A stretch of DNA of 64,000 nucleotides from Cenococcum geophilum 1.58. Its lineage: Eukaryota; Ascomycota; Dothideomycetes; Gloniales; Gloniaceae. The stretch spans positions 620,001-684,000 of the forward strand of contig KV748199.1 in the NCBI GenBank assembly GCA_001692895.1, given 5' to 3'. Below are positions 25,270 to 38,411 of this stretch, piece by piece. The position numbers and the translations under genes were made by a program. Position 1 is the first letter of the stretch; the number at the start of each line of letters is the position of its first letter. Under the pieces are notes generated by a model. The model saw only the letters and a list, made by a program, of their open reading frames with translations. It made no database searches and was not told the origin of the DNA.

Positions 25270-26746
25270 ATTGGTATATTAACTTAGCTACTTTAAGAGA
25301 CTAGCAGTCTTTGCTAGTAGCAAAGTATTTTTCTTTACAATTAATATAAAGAGGGGTAGTTTGCTTATAAGGCTTACCTATTATATTATAACTTAAATAG
25401 GAGTAGTCTTTAGATAGGTATACTACTATACAAAACCAATAGGCCCTAGTAGAGTATCTATCTCCTATATAGCCAAATTTTTGGCAGCTTGTACACTATA
25501 TAGTAGAAGAGACTTCTAGGTATTTAACTACCTTAGTAGCTACCCCTATAATTAAGATTTCCTTCTACTTAAGGATTTCCTATCTTTTCTCCTTATTTTC
25601 TATAGTGAATACTATAGAGCCGAACCTAGTCTATAGATTATATCTCTTTACCCTAAAAGAGATCTATTTAGGTAGTCCCTGTATCCTAATAGGGTTAAAT
25701 ATCTCTATTTCTTCCTTTAGAAGTTTAGAGCCTCCTTCTTCTAGGAAAGGGGGGATAAGGACGCTATAAGCTACTATTTAAGCCCAGGGCTCTAGTTTTT
25801 ATTCTCTCTTAAAGGAGAAGTAGCTAGACTAGACTTCTTTATATTTAACTAGAAAATCTATATTATATTCCTCCATTATTATAAGGAGAATCTTTTACTT
25901 TTCTCTGGTTCTAGCTATAGAAGCTATAACTAGCTTCTCTATTTGCAATTTAAATATAAATTGTTAATTAATTATATTTTATATAGAGAAGATGTCTAGA
26001 AGTTAGTCCTTTTAGTTTATAACTAAGACTAGTCCTCTTTCTTATAGCTACTTCTTTTTCCCTCTAGTAGAGGTAGGGCTTATAGAACTAGTAATACTAC
26101 TAGCTGCCTTACTAGTAAAGGGAATTAAGGAGGTAGGGGGTAAAGAAGAAGAAGAGGTAATAAAAGAAGGAGGAGACGATAACAAAGGAGAGTAAGTGGA
26201 GGAAAAGAGGCCCTTCTTTAACTTTTCTATATAGGTTTTAGGGGCTACCTCCTTGTAGAGGGCTCTTACTTCTTTTACTAGTCCTTTAAGGATATCTATC
26301 TCCTATTTTTCCTTTTCTGTTTCCTTTATAGAAGGATTTTCTCCTACTATAATTCTTTATACGTTGTCCCTAATATATTTAACTTACTCCTTACTTTCTC
26401 CTTTTAGCCTTAAATAGGCCTAGGTTAGGCTTTCTAGGGCCTTTTATAGGAATTGTTTTAAAGAAGGAGGGGGGAAGTATAAACTAGCCATAGAGGACCT
26501 CATTTTTACTAGGTTTCTTTTTAGGTTTTAGCTATCTTTTTTAGAAAATAATAGGGGGTAGTTTCTTTTTCTTTAGTTCTTTATATAAGCTAGAGACGGC
26601 TTATCTACTTCTTCTATATCTTTTTCTTTCCTAAATAGATATAAAGAAGATAGAGAAGAATAAGTAGAAGAGGTAGATAAGAATTCGTTATCGCTTATCT
26701 CTATAGGGGGCTTTATTTTAGGCTTAGTAGCCTTTACCTTTAGCAT
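25270..26746 (-). pseudogene. LINE ORF1 with zinc knuckles
   Basis: The frame starts at ATG 26746 with MLKVKATKPKIKPPIEISDN and runs leftward with RIP stops. Near its end are CCHC-type fingers: CTSCQKFGYIGDR (about 25490-25450) and a second, longer Cys/His cluster ending CKEKYFATSKDC (about 25345-25310), the usual nucleic-acid-binding tail of fungal LINE ORF1 proteins. Several Cys and His appear as Tyr, again as RIP predicts. Confidence 0.65.
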
Positions 26747-27410
26747 TTTATATCTTATAGCTTATAGCTTATAGGGGGGGTTCCTAGTTTTTTTAGTAGA
26801 TAATAACCTCCTTAGGTCTCTTATCTCCTAGCATAGAGGTAAAAAACTAGGTAAAAAGCCTTCCTAGTTTTTACTATCCTTCTATATCCTTTTTCCTTAC
26901 TAACCCTACTAGAGGGCTTCTAGGGAAATTAAACTAAAAAGTAGTAGAAAAACTAGGTAAAAAGACTATAGTAGTTATTTTCTTCTCTATTAAAAATAGA
27001 AAAAACTACTAAAAAAAGGACTTGTTAGGCTTTTACTAGCAGAAAAGCCTAAAAAGGCAATCCTTCTCTTACTAAGGAAAATCTGACTAAAGGAGATATA
27101 GAAAAATACCTACGCCCCCTATTTTATTAGGCTTTTACTTTCTATAGAAGAAAAACCTAGGAAAAGTCTATATTTCGGTATTTTAGTATTCCTACCCCTA
27201 CCTTACTTATAAGCTAGGGCCACCTCTTAAGAGAATTTTCTCTTAGGTAAAAGGGGGTAAAAAGGGGAATAAATCTACCTCTAGCTTGCTAGGCAGTAGG
27301 AATTAGGCCTTAAAAGTTAGAAAATCAATTATTTTTAATAGGAAGATGGGTATAGGTAAGTTTTAAAGCGCGGCGCTAACTTTTAGTAAGGTTGCATATG
27401 CGGTAAAGGG

Positions 27411-29902
27411 TCTATAATTCTTTCTATAAGAGGTTATAGAGGGGCATTTATAGTAGCGTCTTGCCTTCTTCTAAGTCGATCGCATAATTATACTTAAAAT
27501 TCTATAGTAGTATACTTACTAGCTTATTAAAACAGATATTAATTTCCTCCTTATATATATCCGGTAGGCGAGGGGCTATAGAGGTTAAAGCGACTATTAT
27601 ATAGTAGTATGCTTTTAGGAGCTAGTGGAGAAAAGGGTGCAGCCGATATACGTTTTATAGGTATACTTACACTAAGAGTATATACAGCTCTGCTATAGTA
27701 TACTTAATAGTTTTAGGGTTTTAATTACCTCCCCCTTATATATAGGTGATTTGCGCTAGCACTAGAGGGTCTTTATAGGTACTTACTACTAGTAACGGCA
27801 GGTCCTTTACTATATTTATAACTAGTATCTCTATATCCGGAGGGTCTATATAGGTACTTATTACCAGTAATAATAGGTTCTCTATTATATTTATAACCGG
27901 CGTAAAAAAGGAGTCTTTTAGCTATAGCGAATAGACTATTTTACTAGCCTTAATGTCTACTAGGAGAGCGTTAAGGGTAACTATCTAGAGGCGTTTAGGG
28001 TCTAAAGTGCCCTAGATAAACTGTCTAGAATGGAAGCTAATTAATAAATCTGCTTCCGCGAGCTAATTCTATCTAAAAACTATATTATAACTATTAAATA
28101 AGCTGCCCTAAAAGGTCTACAGGCCAATAGTGTAAGGGGTACCCTAGAAGTCGCTAGTAGTAACCGTTAGATTATAAGTATTCTATATTATTATTTGGTT
28201 ACTATTAAGGAAATATATAATAGGTTTATAAAAATATAACGCGTAGCGTATAGGTAGGTTAAACCTATAAATAATATCTTAATTAATAAGGTTAATTTAG
28301 CACCTATTATTATATAAAGCACGTAGGCAGACTTCGCCTTAAGGCGTATCTATCGCAATATATACTATAATACGTTTCTTCTCTCCCTCTATATTAGGCC
28401 CTAGTTATAATTAAGAGAGATATACTACTAGGGCTTTGGGTTTTCTAAAGGCCGAGCTAACTTCTCTTTATTAGCCTACTTCTAGTATTCCTTATAGTGG
28501 CCGCCTACGGTCCTTTAACTTATATACGTAGCACTAGCGTCTAGGGGGTCCCCTAAGCTGTCTAGCTTTTAGGTAATCCCCCTAGGAGTTTACTTAAAGC
28601 GTTGCCCTTTTTAGGTTCTGTTCCCTAAACCTAACTCTATAGAGCTTATACTATAACCGCGCTTTAAACGCAATAATTTACTACTACTACTTACGCGATT
28701 TTCCGCGAGCTTTATAGTATTAAGCAATTACTCTATATAGCGGATTTTATTAAAAAGGTCCTTAATAGTTCTTACCCGTTAGGCGAAGTTCTATTAAAAG
28801 AGCTCTACTTATAGATAGGCTGGGAGATATAAGAACTAAAAGTTTACCTATTGTTTAGGATTAATAAAAAGGGTATATAAGAATAGGTCCTCTAAGCTAC
28901 GTATATAGGCTAGGAAGACGTTAAACCTTTAGTTCTCCTTTATAATAGCTATATAGTATATTATAGCGTTATTAAAGCGTCTTACTATAGGGTTTCTAAT
29001 TTAGTCTTAGACTATAGTTTTAAACTCGTTCTATAGTAAAGGACCCTTATTCTTAGTGCCTAACCGGCAATAAACTAGTTAGGTAATTGTCTTTTCTTTT
29101 ATAAGGCCTTTAATAGCCTAGCGAGTGCGTCACTTATAGTTGTAGTTAGCGTTATTAACCTTAAATCGGTTCTTAACTGCAGTAATCTACTAGTTAAAAT
29201 ACTGTTAAGTAGTACCGTTAATACTAGGTAGTAACTTTTTAACTAGGGCGTTAAGATTTGTTTAGCGTATGCGTTCGCTATATAACTTATACTCTTTACT
29301 AAAAAGGTAACAAGAGGGCTTTATTAAATTAATAATACTCCATAAGTTAGCTATTTTTATAACTAGCTTATCTAGCTCCTTTATATTAACGGTATTAGGT
29401 AGGACGCTAATAACCTTACTAAGCTCCTATTAAGCCTAGATATATAAGTTAAACTAGCCTTTAGCGTTTATAAATATCTAATTATTTTAAGGTTTAAAAG
29501 GTGGCTTAGATACTACTAGTATGCTTTTAGCGGTTTTGTCTATACTAGATCCTAAGGCGTTCTGCGGTCGTATCGCTAGCGTATTACTATTAGGTATAGG
29601 CGTCGGTTTTCTTTTTAAAGGCATTATAGAAAAATTAAACCAGCTATCCTCCTAAGGGGATTAGTAAGGATTTAAATATAAGGTAAGGATATAGGTAGGG
29701 AGTCTAATAATAGAATAATAGGGTATATTATATAGACAAAGACAAATCCTTAAGGGAAAATGAGGAGTCTATATATAAGGTAGGAAGGGTTTTCCCTAGG
29801 TATATATAGCGCACGTGCCTTATAGGTAAGTCACCCCTAAGTTACCCTAGGGTCGCCTATACCTTACAGCTATATAATTATCTATTTAGGTTTCACCTAA
29901 TA
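27411..29902 (-). mobile_element. Third A-family Gypsy copy, 5' LTR to protease
   Basis: Collinear with 8037-10529 of A'. It has gag, the start of pol and the 5' LTR (29677-29902), and ends abruptly at 27411 where the LINE begins. The simplest reading is that the LINE inserted into this copy, with the remainder left of the window. A simple truncation is possible. Confidence 0.75.
29677..29902 (-). repeat. 5' LTR of the third A-family copy
   Basis: 226 bp, ending CCTAATA on the plus strand where A' has CCTAACA (one CA-to-TA change at the LTR terminus). Confidence 0.8.
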
Positions 29903-29929
29903 GTATAAACATTTAAGCACTTACTAAGG

Positions 29930-30200
29930 GCGAGCAACTAGTACTAAAAGAGCGCTATACGGATATTAAGCTTTATAATATTAAGGATAATATTAAATAG
30001 GGTAGGATTAAACTATACTATATACTGGGTATAGACTAGCTAGTAAACGGCTTAATAAAGGCTTTACTAAAGGTCGCCTATAAGGCGTTTAAGATAGGTA
30101 TTAGAGTTACTAAAGTCTCCTAGATCACCTAGGCCTAATTAGGAAATTATACTATAACTAGCAAAACCTTAGAATTAATACTAATTAACTGAGTTCTAAA
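29930..30200 (+). pseudogene. Copia pol C-terminus (RNase H end)
   Basis: A plus-strand frame reads KLYYILGIDQLVNGLTKALLKVAYKAF (split here: KLYYILGID, QLVNGLTKAL, LKVAYKAF), the end of a Ty1/copia RNase H where the usual text is AD-LTKAL. The rest of this copia element is not to its left, because the A-family LTR ends at 29902, so it is cut there. A purine tract CCTAGGGGGG (30391-30400) precedes its LTR. Confidence 0.6.
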
Positions 30201-30402
30201 ATTTTAAAAGCTTACTAATACTACTTTTTAGCATAGGAGATAGGCGATTAAACGTCGTTAATATTCTAAATTTCCATTTTTCCTAATTGCATTTCTTATT
30301 ACTTATACTACCCCTACCTATTAGCCATAACTTTATAGAGTATAGTATAGTTATCCTAAAGGAGTTTTCTATTTGCTAGAGCTTATAGAGCCTAGGGGGG
30401 TA

Positions 30403-30426
30403 TATTAGTAAAAGGGGAGTACTTAG
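30403..30426 (+). repeat. Start of the copia 3' LTR (rest at 38412-38611)
   Basis: Directly after the purine tract, TATTAGTAAAAGGGGAGTAC looks like a RIP-mutated TGTTAG... LTR start. Element C is inserted at 30426. The LTR continues at 38412 and ends CCCCCTAACA at 38611, giving about 224 bp in total. Confidence 0.45.
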
Positions 30427-30851
30427 TATTACGGACGCTTTAAGTACAATGTTACAAATACTAGGAAAAGAGACGGAAGAAGCCAGTTAGTTAATATAGG
30501 CACGGTCTAGAATGGAGCCGATAGAACCATATAACGAGGAATAGTAACTAAGGTCACATAATGTAATCTATATAATCTATATAATCTGCGAGATCTATAA
30601 CAGAGTAAATAGAGTACACGTTTATTACGTATAAGAAGGACTTTATAGGAGTACGGTTATGTATTTAAGGACCCTTAGTCCCTACCTAGATAGTTCCTTC
30701 CTTATAGTGATTCTTATAATATAATTGGAGTTAATCTATTAGGCAACCACTCCACCAGTTATTATTACGTTGTTGACTTTAAACTTATATTACCTATATA
30801 CCTAGCCCATTAACAAGCCTACCGTAGTTCCTGCTACAAGGTTCCGTTATA
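30427..30851 (+). repeat. 5' LTR of element C
   Basis: 425 bp, TATTACGGACGC...CCGTTATA (TG/CA ends mutated to TA). A diverged relative occurs at 53594-53889. Confidence 0.85.
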
Positions 30852-30897
30852 TAATTACTACTATAGTTACGGTATTAAGTATAGAAAGTTAAATAAC

Positions 30898-31980
30898 ATG
30901 CTACTAAAAGCAGCCACTATAACGCTATTAACGGCGGCAACTACTTTAAGGTCAGGTAATGACACCAATATAGCGGATACTAACTTATAGCAACCTGTAA
31001 CGGTCGGACAACTATAAGAGATAGTTAACTAACTAATAGAAAATAATGCGATGTTAGAAAATAGGATTAACGGGATAGGCGCAGCAAAGGTTAAGTTACT
31101 ATCAATTAAAAGATTCTTAGGAGAAAAATTAAAGCTTAAAGGATTCCTTACGCAAATGTACTTTAAGGTTATATAAGAGGGAGTAAAGCTAGTAACACCT
31201 ATAGATTAAATAGCGTATACAGGATTGTTCTTAATAGGAAGAGCACTTAAATGGTTTAAGCCTTACCTTATAGAAATCTAGGTAAACGGAATAATAACTA
31301 TAAACCAAGAGGTGCGGTTTATATTCTTAAGCTAGAATAAATTCACGGAACGACTTATACAAATATTTAAAGACCCAGAGGCAGTAACTATAGCGAAAAA
31401 AAAGCTCTAAGATATTATATAATAAACCTTAGCAATTAAGTATATAACGTAGTTCTAGACGTTAGTAATATAAGTAGAGTGGAATAATAGGGCGCTTATA
31501 GCATAGTATAAACAGGGACTTAAGGCTAAAGTCTAGGACGTAATTATCCTAATAGAAGATATAAACACCCTAAGGGAGTTAATAGATTAGGCGATTAAGA
31601 TTAATAATTAGATCTACCAAAGGGAACAGGCTAAGAGAGGTTAAGATAGAGTTCTACAGTTGTATAAGGCGCAGAATACGCAACAACTAAAGCTAAGTTA
31701 AAAACTATAGTATAGCGCAAAGCTAATAGACCTAAGTGGTACTAGAGAAGCCTATAAGAGATAGAGTAAACGACTATAGAAACCTAGAGGATAAGGATTA
31801 AGTAATTAAAGGTTTAAGGAGCAGAGGCTAAACCAGGGATCTTAGTAGTAGAAGACGTTTAGGCGGACTCTATAGCAAGAAAAATAGTTTAAAGAAGGAG
31901 CTTATATAAATTGCGGAAAATAGGGTTATTACGTTAGAGACTGTAGAAGTAGGTAGAGTTACTACGTAGTAAAAGGCACG
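30898..31980 (+). pseudogene. Element C gag
   Basis: Follows the 5' LTR. The end holds a CCHC zinc knuckle reading NCGK-GYYVRDC (about 31909-31945), with the His position changed to Tyr. The core is interrupted by RIP stops. Confidence 0.6.
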
Positions 31981-32379
31981 AGACTAGTAGACGATATACA
32001 CGTATAGAGGGACGATAATGTGCTACGAGGAATAAAAGAATATTTAATTAGAAGTTTTACGTTTTGTTATAATAACGCATGCCGAATTTCTAAGGACGCT
32101 AAGTACGGCGCAAGCTATTGGCCACAGGAGCCAAGTTTATCAAAATATTAAGGAACTAACGAACCAGCTCGCAGATTGGATATTAAGGACGATGAATATA
32201 ATAAAGGCGAAGTATTTTATAATAATAAGGTAATAGGAGCGGTTTACTAGGAATACGCAGCCCTTAAAGATATTACACTAGAAGTAGAGGATAATTCTAT
32301 TACAGAATAGGGAATATTAGTAGGGATTAAGACCCCACTAGATATGATATCTATTGCTTCGCAAGACGTAAGAGAAGTA

Positions 32380-33940
32380 AGATAATAAGCCACTTTAGTA
32401 CTTAATAAAGGCAAAAGGCTATAAGCTTAAGATTCTTAAGATAAGATATAAGACGACTAAGATTCTTAAGATGAGATAAAGCAAGCTTAAGGACCTATAA
32501 CGGACGATAACCAATGGAGCAGAGTAACGGCTTAGTTTAGTAATATATAGATAAGCTTAGGACGAAGTTTCCTAAAGGTATAAGATTCTTAAGACGAGAT
32601 GAGTGAGATTTAAAACTCTTAAGACGAGATAAGAACACTAAGTAAGCCTAGTTAAACTAAGGCTAGAGCTAAGCTTAAGATAAAAGTAAGCTTAGGATTA
32701 AAGAATCCAAGGGGTTAAGAATTTAGAGTATAAATAAAGACACCCATAAATAAGAGGTAAGAGGCTTCTTTATAGATTAGAGAATTTATAGTATAAATAG
32801 CAACTAGATTAGGAAATAGATATATAGACCTAGAGGACTTACTAGGGGAACATAGTGTTCGGCCTAAAGATTAAAAAGTTAATACTAAGATTAAGAAGTA
32901 CGAAGACTTTAAGGATCTAAGCGCGAGACGCAAACCAAAAAAAACCATAGAAGAGTTTAGATAAAGAATTATCGTATAGTAAGAACAGAAACTAGATAAG
33001 AAATCTAGCATATTAGGACGTATAAAGGATAGAGCGCTAGTATAAAGAATTACTAATAGGCCTAGGGCAGGCACACTAAGAGCTAAGTAGCTTATTAAAC
33101 TGGAAGATAAAGAGGATCTAGGGATCCCTACTAGGTTTAAAGAACAATATATAAAAGGCTATTATAACGCAGTAATAAGAAGATACTTCCTTACGGATAA
33201 GCCGTATATACTCTAACAGCTATACTAAAAGTAGTATAGACAGCAACACAATGACAAGTGGAAAGATTTCTATATATAGTTGGATAAAAGAGTTATCTAG
33301 GACCACCCGATTACGGAAAAGGCCATAATATATATTAAAGGAGCCTTAATTATAACGTTAAAGAATCTAGAGGAACGATTAGAGGACTAGAGAAGTAAAA
33401 AACGCATTTTAGTACCCGCTAATAAAGTTATAATGTTTAGATTAGTATAATAGAGGTTTAAACTTAAAGATAAAGATAAGTTAAGAGTTAACCTAAAGCA
33501 CCTAGCATACCACACGTTATTATAAATTGCGTGCGTAGACGATATATACGAGATGTATAAGAATCTAAAGGAAAAAAATCGGAAATACCCTATAAGGATA
33601 TACTAGATAATAGATAAGTAATAATATAGAAATGCTAAATATATGCACGGATAGCATCTAGTAGAAGTCTAAGAGGAAGGAAATTTAATACTTTAGCTAG
33701 AAAGATTTCTTACAGAAGAATGCTTAAATAGATAATAGTGGTAGAAATGCCTAGAGAATATGTGTCTATAGTATATTAAAGATAAGAAGCGAACTAGGTA
33801 TTAGCTAAAGAGTAAGCTAAGTGCGATAGGATTAAGCAGCCAATAGTTAGGAAAAGTAGAGGCCTATAAGACTAGAGGGAGCTAGTGGTAGAGCCTTAGA
33901 CCCTTAAAGGAATTTAAGGACAACACCTAAATTTACGAGT
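32380..33940 (+). pseudogene. Element C extra coding segment between Gag and protease
   Basis: One plus-strand frame can be read for about 500 codons, broken only by TAA/TAG where Gln or Trp is expected. It opens with short acidic repeats (DSQDE-type, about 32420-32640) and is then Lys/Glu/Arg-rich, for example RFKEQYIKGYYNAVIRRYFL (about 33138-33197). I do not recognise the domain. The distance from zinc knuckle to protease (about 2 kb) is much longer than in A, B or D. It may be an enlarged Gag tail. Confidence 0.5.
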
Positions 33941-33959
33941 TAAATGGTAAGATTAGTAG

Positions 33960-36900
33960 TTTAAAGCGCTAATAGATAGTAGAGTAACGCGAAACTATAT
34001 CTTACTAGCAGCAGTTAAGAGAATAGGATTACCTTATAGATAGAAGGAGTAACTTTACCTATTAGTTACAATTTTAGGAGATCCAATAGCCTATAGAGGA
34101 GGGATTATTAATCTTAAAACAGGACCTATTTAGATAACTATTAAAGGGAGATAAATTAAAATGTCTTTTAATATCCTATTATTGGGAAGGGATAAGGCAG
34201 TATTAGGGATGCCTTAGTTACAGGAATATAATCTAAAGATTAATTAGATTACAGGATAGGTTAATATTAAGGATACTTAATACCGCAAGATGCGACAATA
34301 GGCTAAGATAGTATAGTACTAGGTTGGAGCGATATATAAAGAGACTAAGTAAGGCTTAAGTTATATACCAAAGAAATACTATAAGTATGGCAAGAAACTA
34401 TAGTTACTAAAAAGTAAAAAGCTGTTAGATTATGCAGTATAGGACTATAAGATAGAGTTAGAACTAAGAATAAGTCTAAAGTTCTTTCCAATCTATAAGC
34501 TTACTAAAGAAGAGGGTAGAGCACTAAAAGAGTTTATCTAGGAGAACTTATAAAAGGGATATATTAGACTATTGTAGTTATCGGCGGGTTATCCAGTACT
34601 GTTTATACCAAAGAAGAATGGCAAACTAAGGCTGTGTATTAACTATAGATAGTTAAATAGCATTACTAGGAAGGATAGGTATCCTTTACCCTTAATTAGC
34701 GAAATCTAAGATAGGATAGGCAATATATAAATCTTTATAAAGATAGATCTAAGATAGGCGTACTATTAGATTAGAATTAAGGAAGGCGACAAATGAAAGA
34801 CAGCCTTTAGGTTAAAGAAAGGACTATATAAACTATTAGTTATACAATTTAGGCTTATAAACGTACTAGCAATGTTTTAAAAGCATATTAACAATATATT
34901 AGGAGAATACTTAGATGAATTTGTTATAGTATATCTTAATAATATCATTATCTACTTAATAACTAAGAAAGAATACGGAAAATATATTAAATAGGTTTTA
35001 AAGAGACTATAAGAAGAATAGATGCTAGTAGCAATTAAGAAATGCGAGTTCTTTATAAGGAAGACTAGTTTTATCGGATTTATTATTAAACTAGGCCAAC
35101 TTAGCATAAATTTAAAAAAGATTAAGGCTATAGTGAATTGGTAAGAACTAGAGAATATAATATAGTTAAGGTTATTTTTAGGGTTTTATAATTACTGCAG
35201 AAGGTTTATAGCGCAATAGTTAAAGGACATTAAGCTATTTATGCGATTAATAAAGAAAGAAGAACTATAGGTATAGGGAGAGGAATAACGGAAATTATTT
35301 AAGTAAGTTAAGGAATTGTTTACCTAGGAGCCAGTTCTTAAGATCTATTAACTAGGACTAGAGATAGTTATAGAAATAGATGTATTAGACTATATACTAG
35401 GGGCATACTTTATACAGAAATATTAAAACGGATGGCATCTAGTGGTATACTATAGTTAAAAGATAATACCACTAAAGTTAAACTATAACATTTACAATAA
35501 GGAGTTATTAGGTATAGTTATAGCACTTAAAAAATAAAGAGTATTCTTATAAGGCATAGAGAAACTATTTATAGTTAAGACGGATTATAAAAACCTAATA
35601 GGATTCCTAACAATAAAGGAACTTAACTAAAAACAGGTTAGATGGGCAGAGATGCTTATAGAATACTATTTTAAGATTTAGTATACTAAGGGAACTAATA
35701 ATATATAAGCAGACACTCTAAGTTAAAAAGCTAAACTATAAAATAATAAAAAGCCATTAGGGGCTTTACTGCGGAAGGACATAGATGGATTAATTAGGTA
35801 TAATTATCTAAAAATTATAGTAATATAAGAAGACAAAGAACTAGATAGGGTTTATAAGTTACTAGAAAGCTTTTAGGTATAAAGGATTCTAGAAGTATAG
35901 CTAGAAGATCTATAGACAGATATATACGAAAACTAAAAAGTAAAGTATATCCTAAAAAGCATAGTAGAGTATTTTATAGAAGACTTCTATAAGGGAATAA
36001 CTTAAGGATATAATAGGGCCACGGGCTTAGTGTTAAGACTCTAGAAAGAATACATTATTAATAAAATCTAAAATATTGTAAGAAAAGTGATAAAGGAATA
36101 TCTAGATTGCTAAAGAAATAAACTAATAAGGTATAAGCTATATAGAGGGCTACAACCTATTAAAATACTAGAGAGACCATAGGAGGTTATATTATAGGAC
36201 TTTATTATAAAGTTACTAAAGTTAAGAGATCCTATTACCAGGTAAGATTATAACGCGATCTTAGTAATAGTAAATAAGCTTATAAAGTGGGGATACTTTA
36301 TAGCATACACAGAAGAAATATTAGTGGAAGATGTCGCTAGAATCTATATTAAAGAAGTGTTTATAAGATATAGAGCACTAAGCAAAATTATATTAGATAG
36401 AGATCTAAGATTCGTAGTAGTATTTTAGGAAGTATTCTTAGCAGAGCAAGGAGTTTAAGTAGTAACTTCCACTATATATTATCCGCAGATAGACGGTTAG
36501 ACGGAAAGATTAAATTAAACGCTAGAGCAGTACCTAAGGCATTATATTAATTATACATAAAATAATTAGGTATCGCTATTACTAGTTACTTAGTTTATAT
36601 ATAATGCGATACCTTAAGAAGAAATAGGTATATTACTATTTAAGGCAAATTATAGATATAAGCCAAGAATATTGTTATTACTACGGTAAGTAAAGAAAAT
36701 AAGTAGCATAGCTAAAGAAAAGATAAAGACGTTAATAAATCTTTATATAGACCTTATAGAATTAGTAAAGAAGGTATAAGAGAGAATAAAAAAGTACTAT
36801 AATACTAAGAGATCTAAGGGACTAGATCTTAAGGAGGGAGATAAAGCGTGGCTACTATATAAAAATTTTAAAAGTTGACGACTAAGTAAGAAGTTAGACT

Positions 36901-37200
36901 ATATTAGACTAGGACCCTTTAAAATTACGTAAAGGATTTCACTAGTTATATATAAGTTAAGCCTACCAGCTAGGATAAAGATCTACCCTATATAGTATAT
37001 TATAATTCTAGAGCTAGTATACGGAAATATTAAGCCACTAGTTTATAAAGCAGACACGTATAGAGGATAGGAAGAAGACAAATAGTAAGTTTCTAAGATT
37101 ATTAGTTATAAGGACGTTAACAATAAAATATAGTATAAGGTTAAGTGGACAGGCTACACTAAGACTACCTAGGAGCTACTAAAAAATTAAAAAAAAAACG
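33960..37200 (+). pseudogene. Element C pol: protease, RT, RNase H, integrase, chromodomain
   Basis: Protease region near 33970-34210 (ending LGMPWLQ after de-interruption of the frame). Reverse transcriptase is at about 34540-35180 with AGYPVLFIPKKNGKLRLCIN, KEGDKWKTAFR and catalytic box YLNNIIIY (about 34933-34956; Asp to Asn). RNase H is near 35340-35720 and integrase about 36090-36700 (DGxTERL region near 36490-36510). A chromodomain (VKWTGYTKTTWE-like) lies at about 37140-37175. Confidence 0.75.
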
Positions 37201-37981
37201 CTATAAGAAAGGTATAGGAGTATTAGAAGAGATTAGGTTAGGTAGTATTAATAAAGAAGGATTACCAAAGAATAAGTTACCTAAGAGGGACCTAAAAAGA
37301 GCAGTTACCAAACTACTTAGATCTATTTTCTTCCCTATTAGAAAAGAATCTACTCTTTTATTACTAAGTTTCTATAAACCTTATTCTATAAGTTTCTACT
37401 CCTTAAAATAGACCTTTTTATAAACCTTTTTAAGACGGATTAACCGAGCAGACGCCGTAAAATAAGACTTAAGGGCCCGTTGCTAAGTATTGGCAGCCTT
37501 CCGTTCTACATTATAGAAATGGCGTAACTCCACTAGAGTAATAGACAGTTTATTATCTAGCTATATAGCAGTAGATTAAATATAAGACCCTAAGACAAAT
37601 TAATTAGGGAACTAGACGACTATTAAAGGTAATAGGTTGTATATATTTAGCATTAGAGATAAAGCAAACATTATAAGACGAGCGAATATTTGCTTTAGTG
37701 CACTCTAAATAAAAGGACGGTTGTTGCGAAGATAGACTCGCTAACGCAATATAAACAAACCCCTCTTTTAAATAGCGAGAATATAGAGATAGTATAATCT
37801 TACTAAGAGACAATATCGCAGTAATAGTGCGAGCATGACGAGTAGTTAAGGATAAAGAAATTGCTTTAGGTATAATAAGTAAAGATATTAACTAAATTAA
37901 TTAAACGGATATTATACCTCTAGTAAATAACTTAGAGATATTTTAAATCTTTAAGGACGAAGATAGAGAGGAGGGAGATAG

Positions 37982-38406
37982 TATTACGGACGCTTTAAGT
38001 ATAATATTACGACTACTAAGAAAAGAGACGGAAGAAGCTAGTTAGTTAATATAGGTACGGTCTAGGATGGAGCCAATAGAACTATATAACGAGGAATGGT
38101 AACTAAGGTTATATAATGTAATTTATATAATCTATATAATCTACAAGATCTATAATAAAGCAGATAGAGCACACGTTTATTATATATAAGAAGGATTTTA
38201 TAGGAGTACGGTTATGTATTTAAGGACCCTTAGTCCCTACCTAGATAGTTCCTTCCTTATAGTAATTCTTAGAATACAATTAGAGTTAATCTGTTAGGCA
38301 ACCACTCCACCAGTTGTTATTACGTTGTTGACTTTAAACTTACATCACTTACACACCTAGCCTATTAACGAGCCTACCGTAGTTCCTGCTATAAGGTTCT
38401 ATTACA
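37982..38406 (+). repeat. 3' LTR of element C
   Basis: 425 bp, same length as the 5' LTR and differing mostly by transitions. It keeps its terminal ACA and is followed by the CTTAG duplication. Confidence 0.85.
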
Positions 38407-38411
38407 CTTAG

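Larger units (their letters stand above)
23569..27408 (-). mobile_element. LINE (non-LTR retrotransposon), 5' part
   Basis: Minus-strand element with a 5' end near 27400, an ORF1 from 26746, then an apurinic-type endonuclease. It is cut at 23569 by the outer A element before the reverse transcriptase, which should lie beyond A to the left of the window. It is among the most RIP-saturated parts of the window, with CpA almost absent. Confidence 0.72.
30427..38406 (+). mobile_element. Complete Gypsy (chromovirus) element C
   Basis: 7,980-bp plus-strand element with equal 425-bp LTRs (30427-30851 and 37982-38406), TSD CTTAG (30422-30426 and 38407-38411), and a purine tract (AGAGAGGAGGGAGATAG) before the 3' LTR. 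It carries gag with one zinc knuckle, a long extra coding segment, protease, RT, RNase H, integrase and chromodomain. No nested insertion is seen inside. RIP stops are everywhere. Confidence 0.88.

Noticed and set aside
32871..33074. Minus-strand frame of 67 codons inside element C
   Set aside because: It is antisense to the plus-strand extra coding segment of C.
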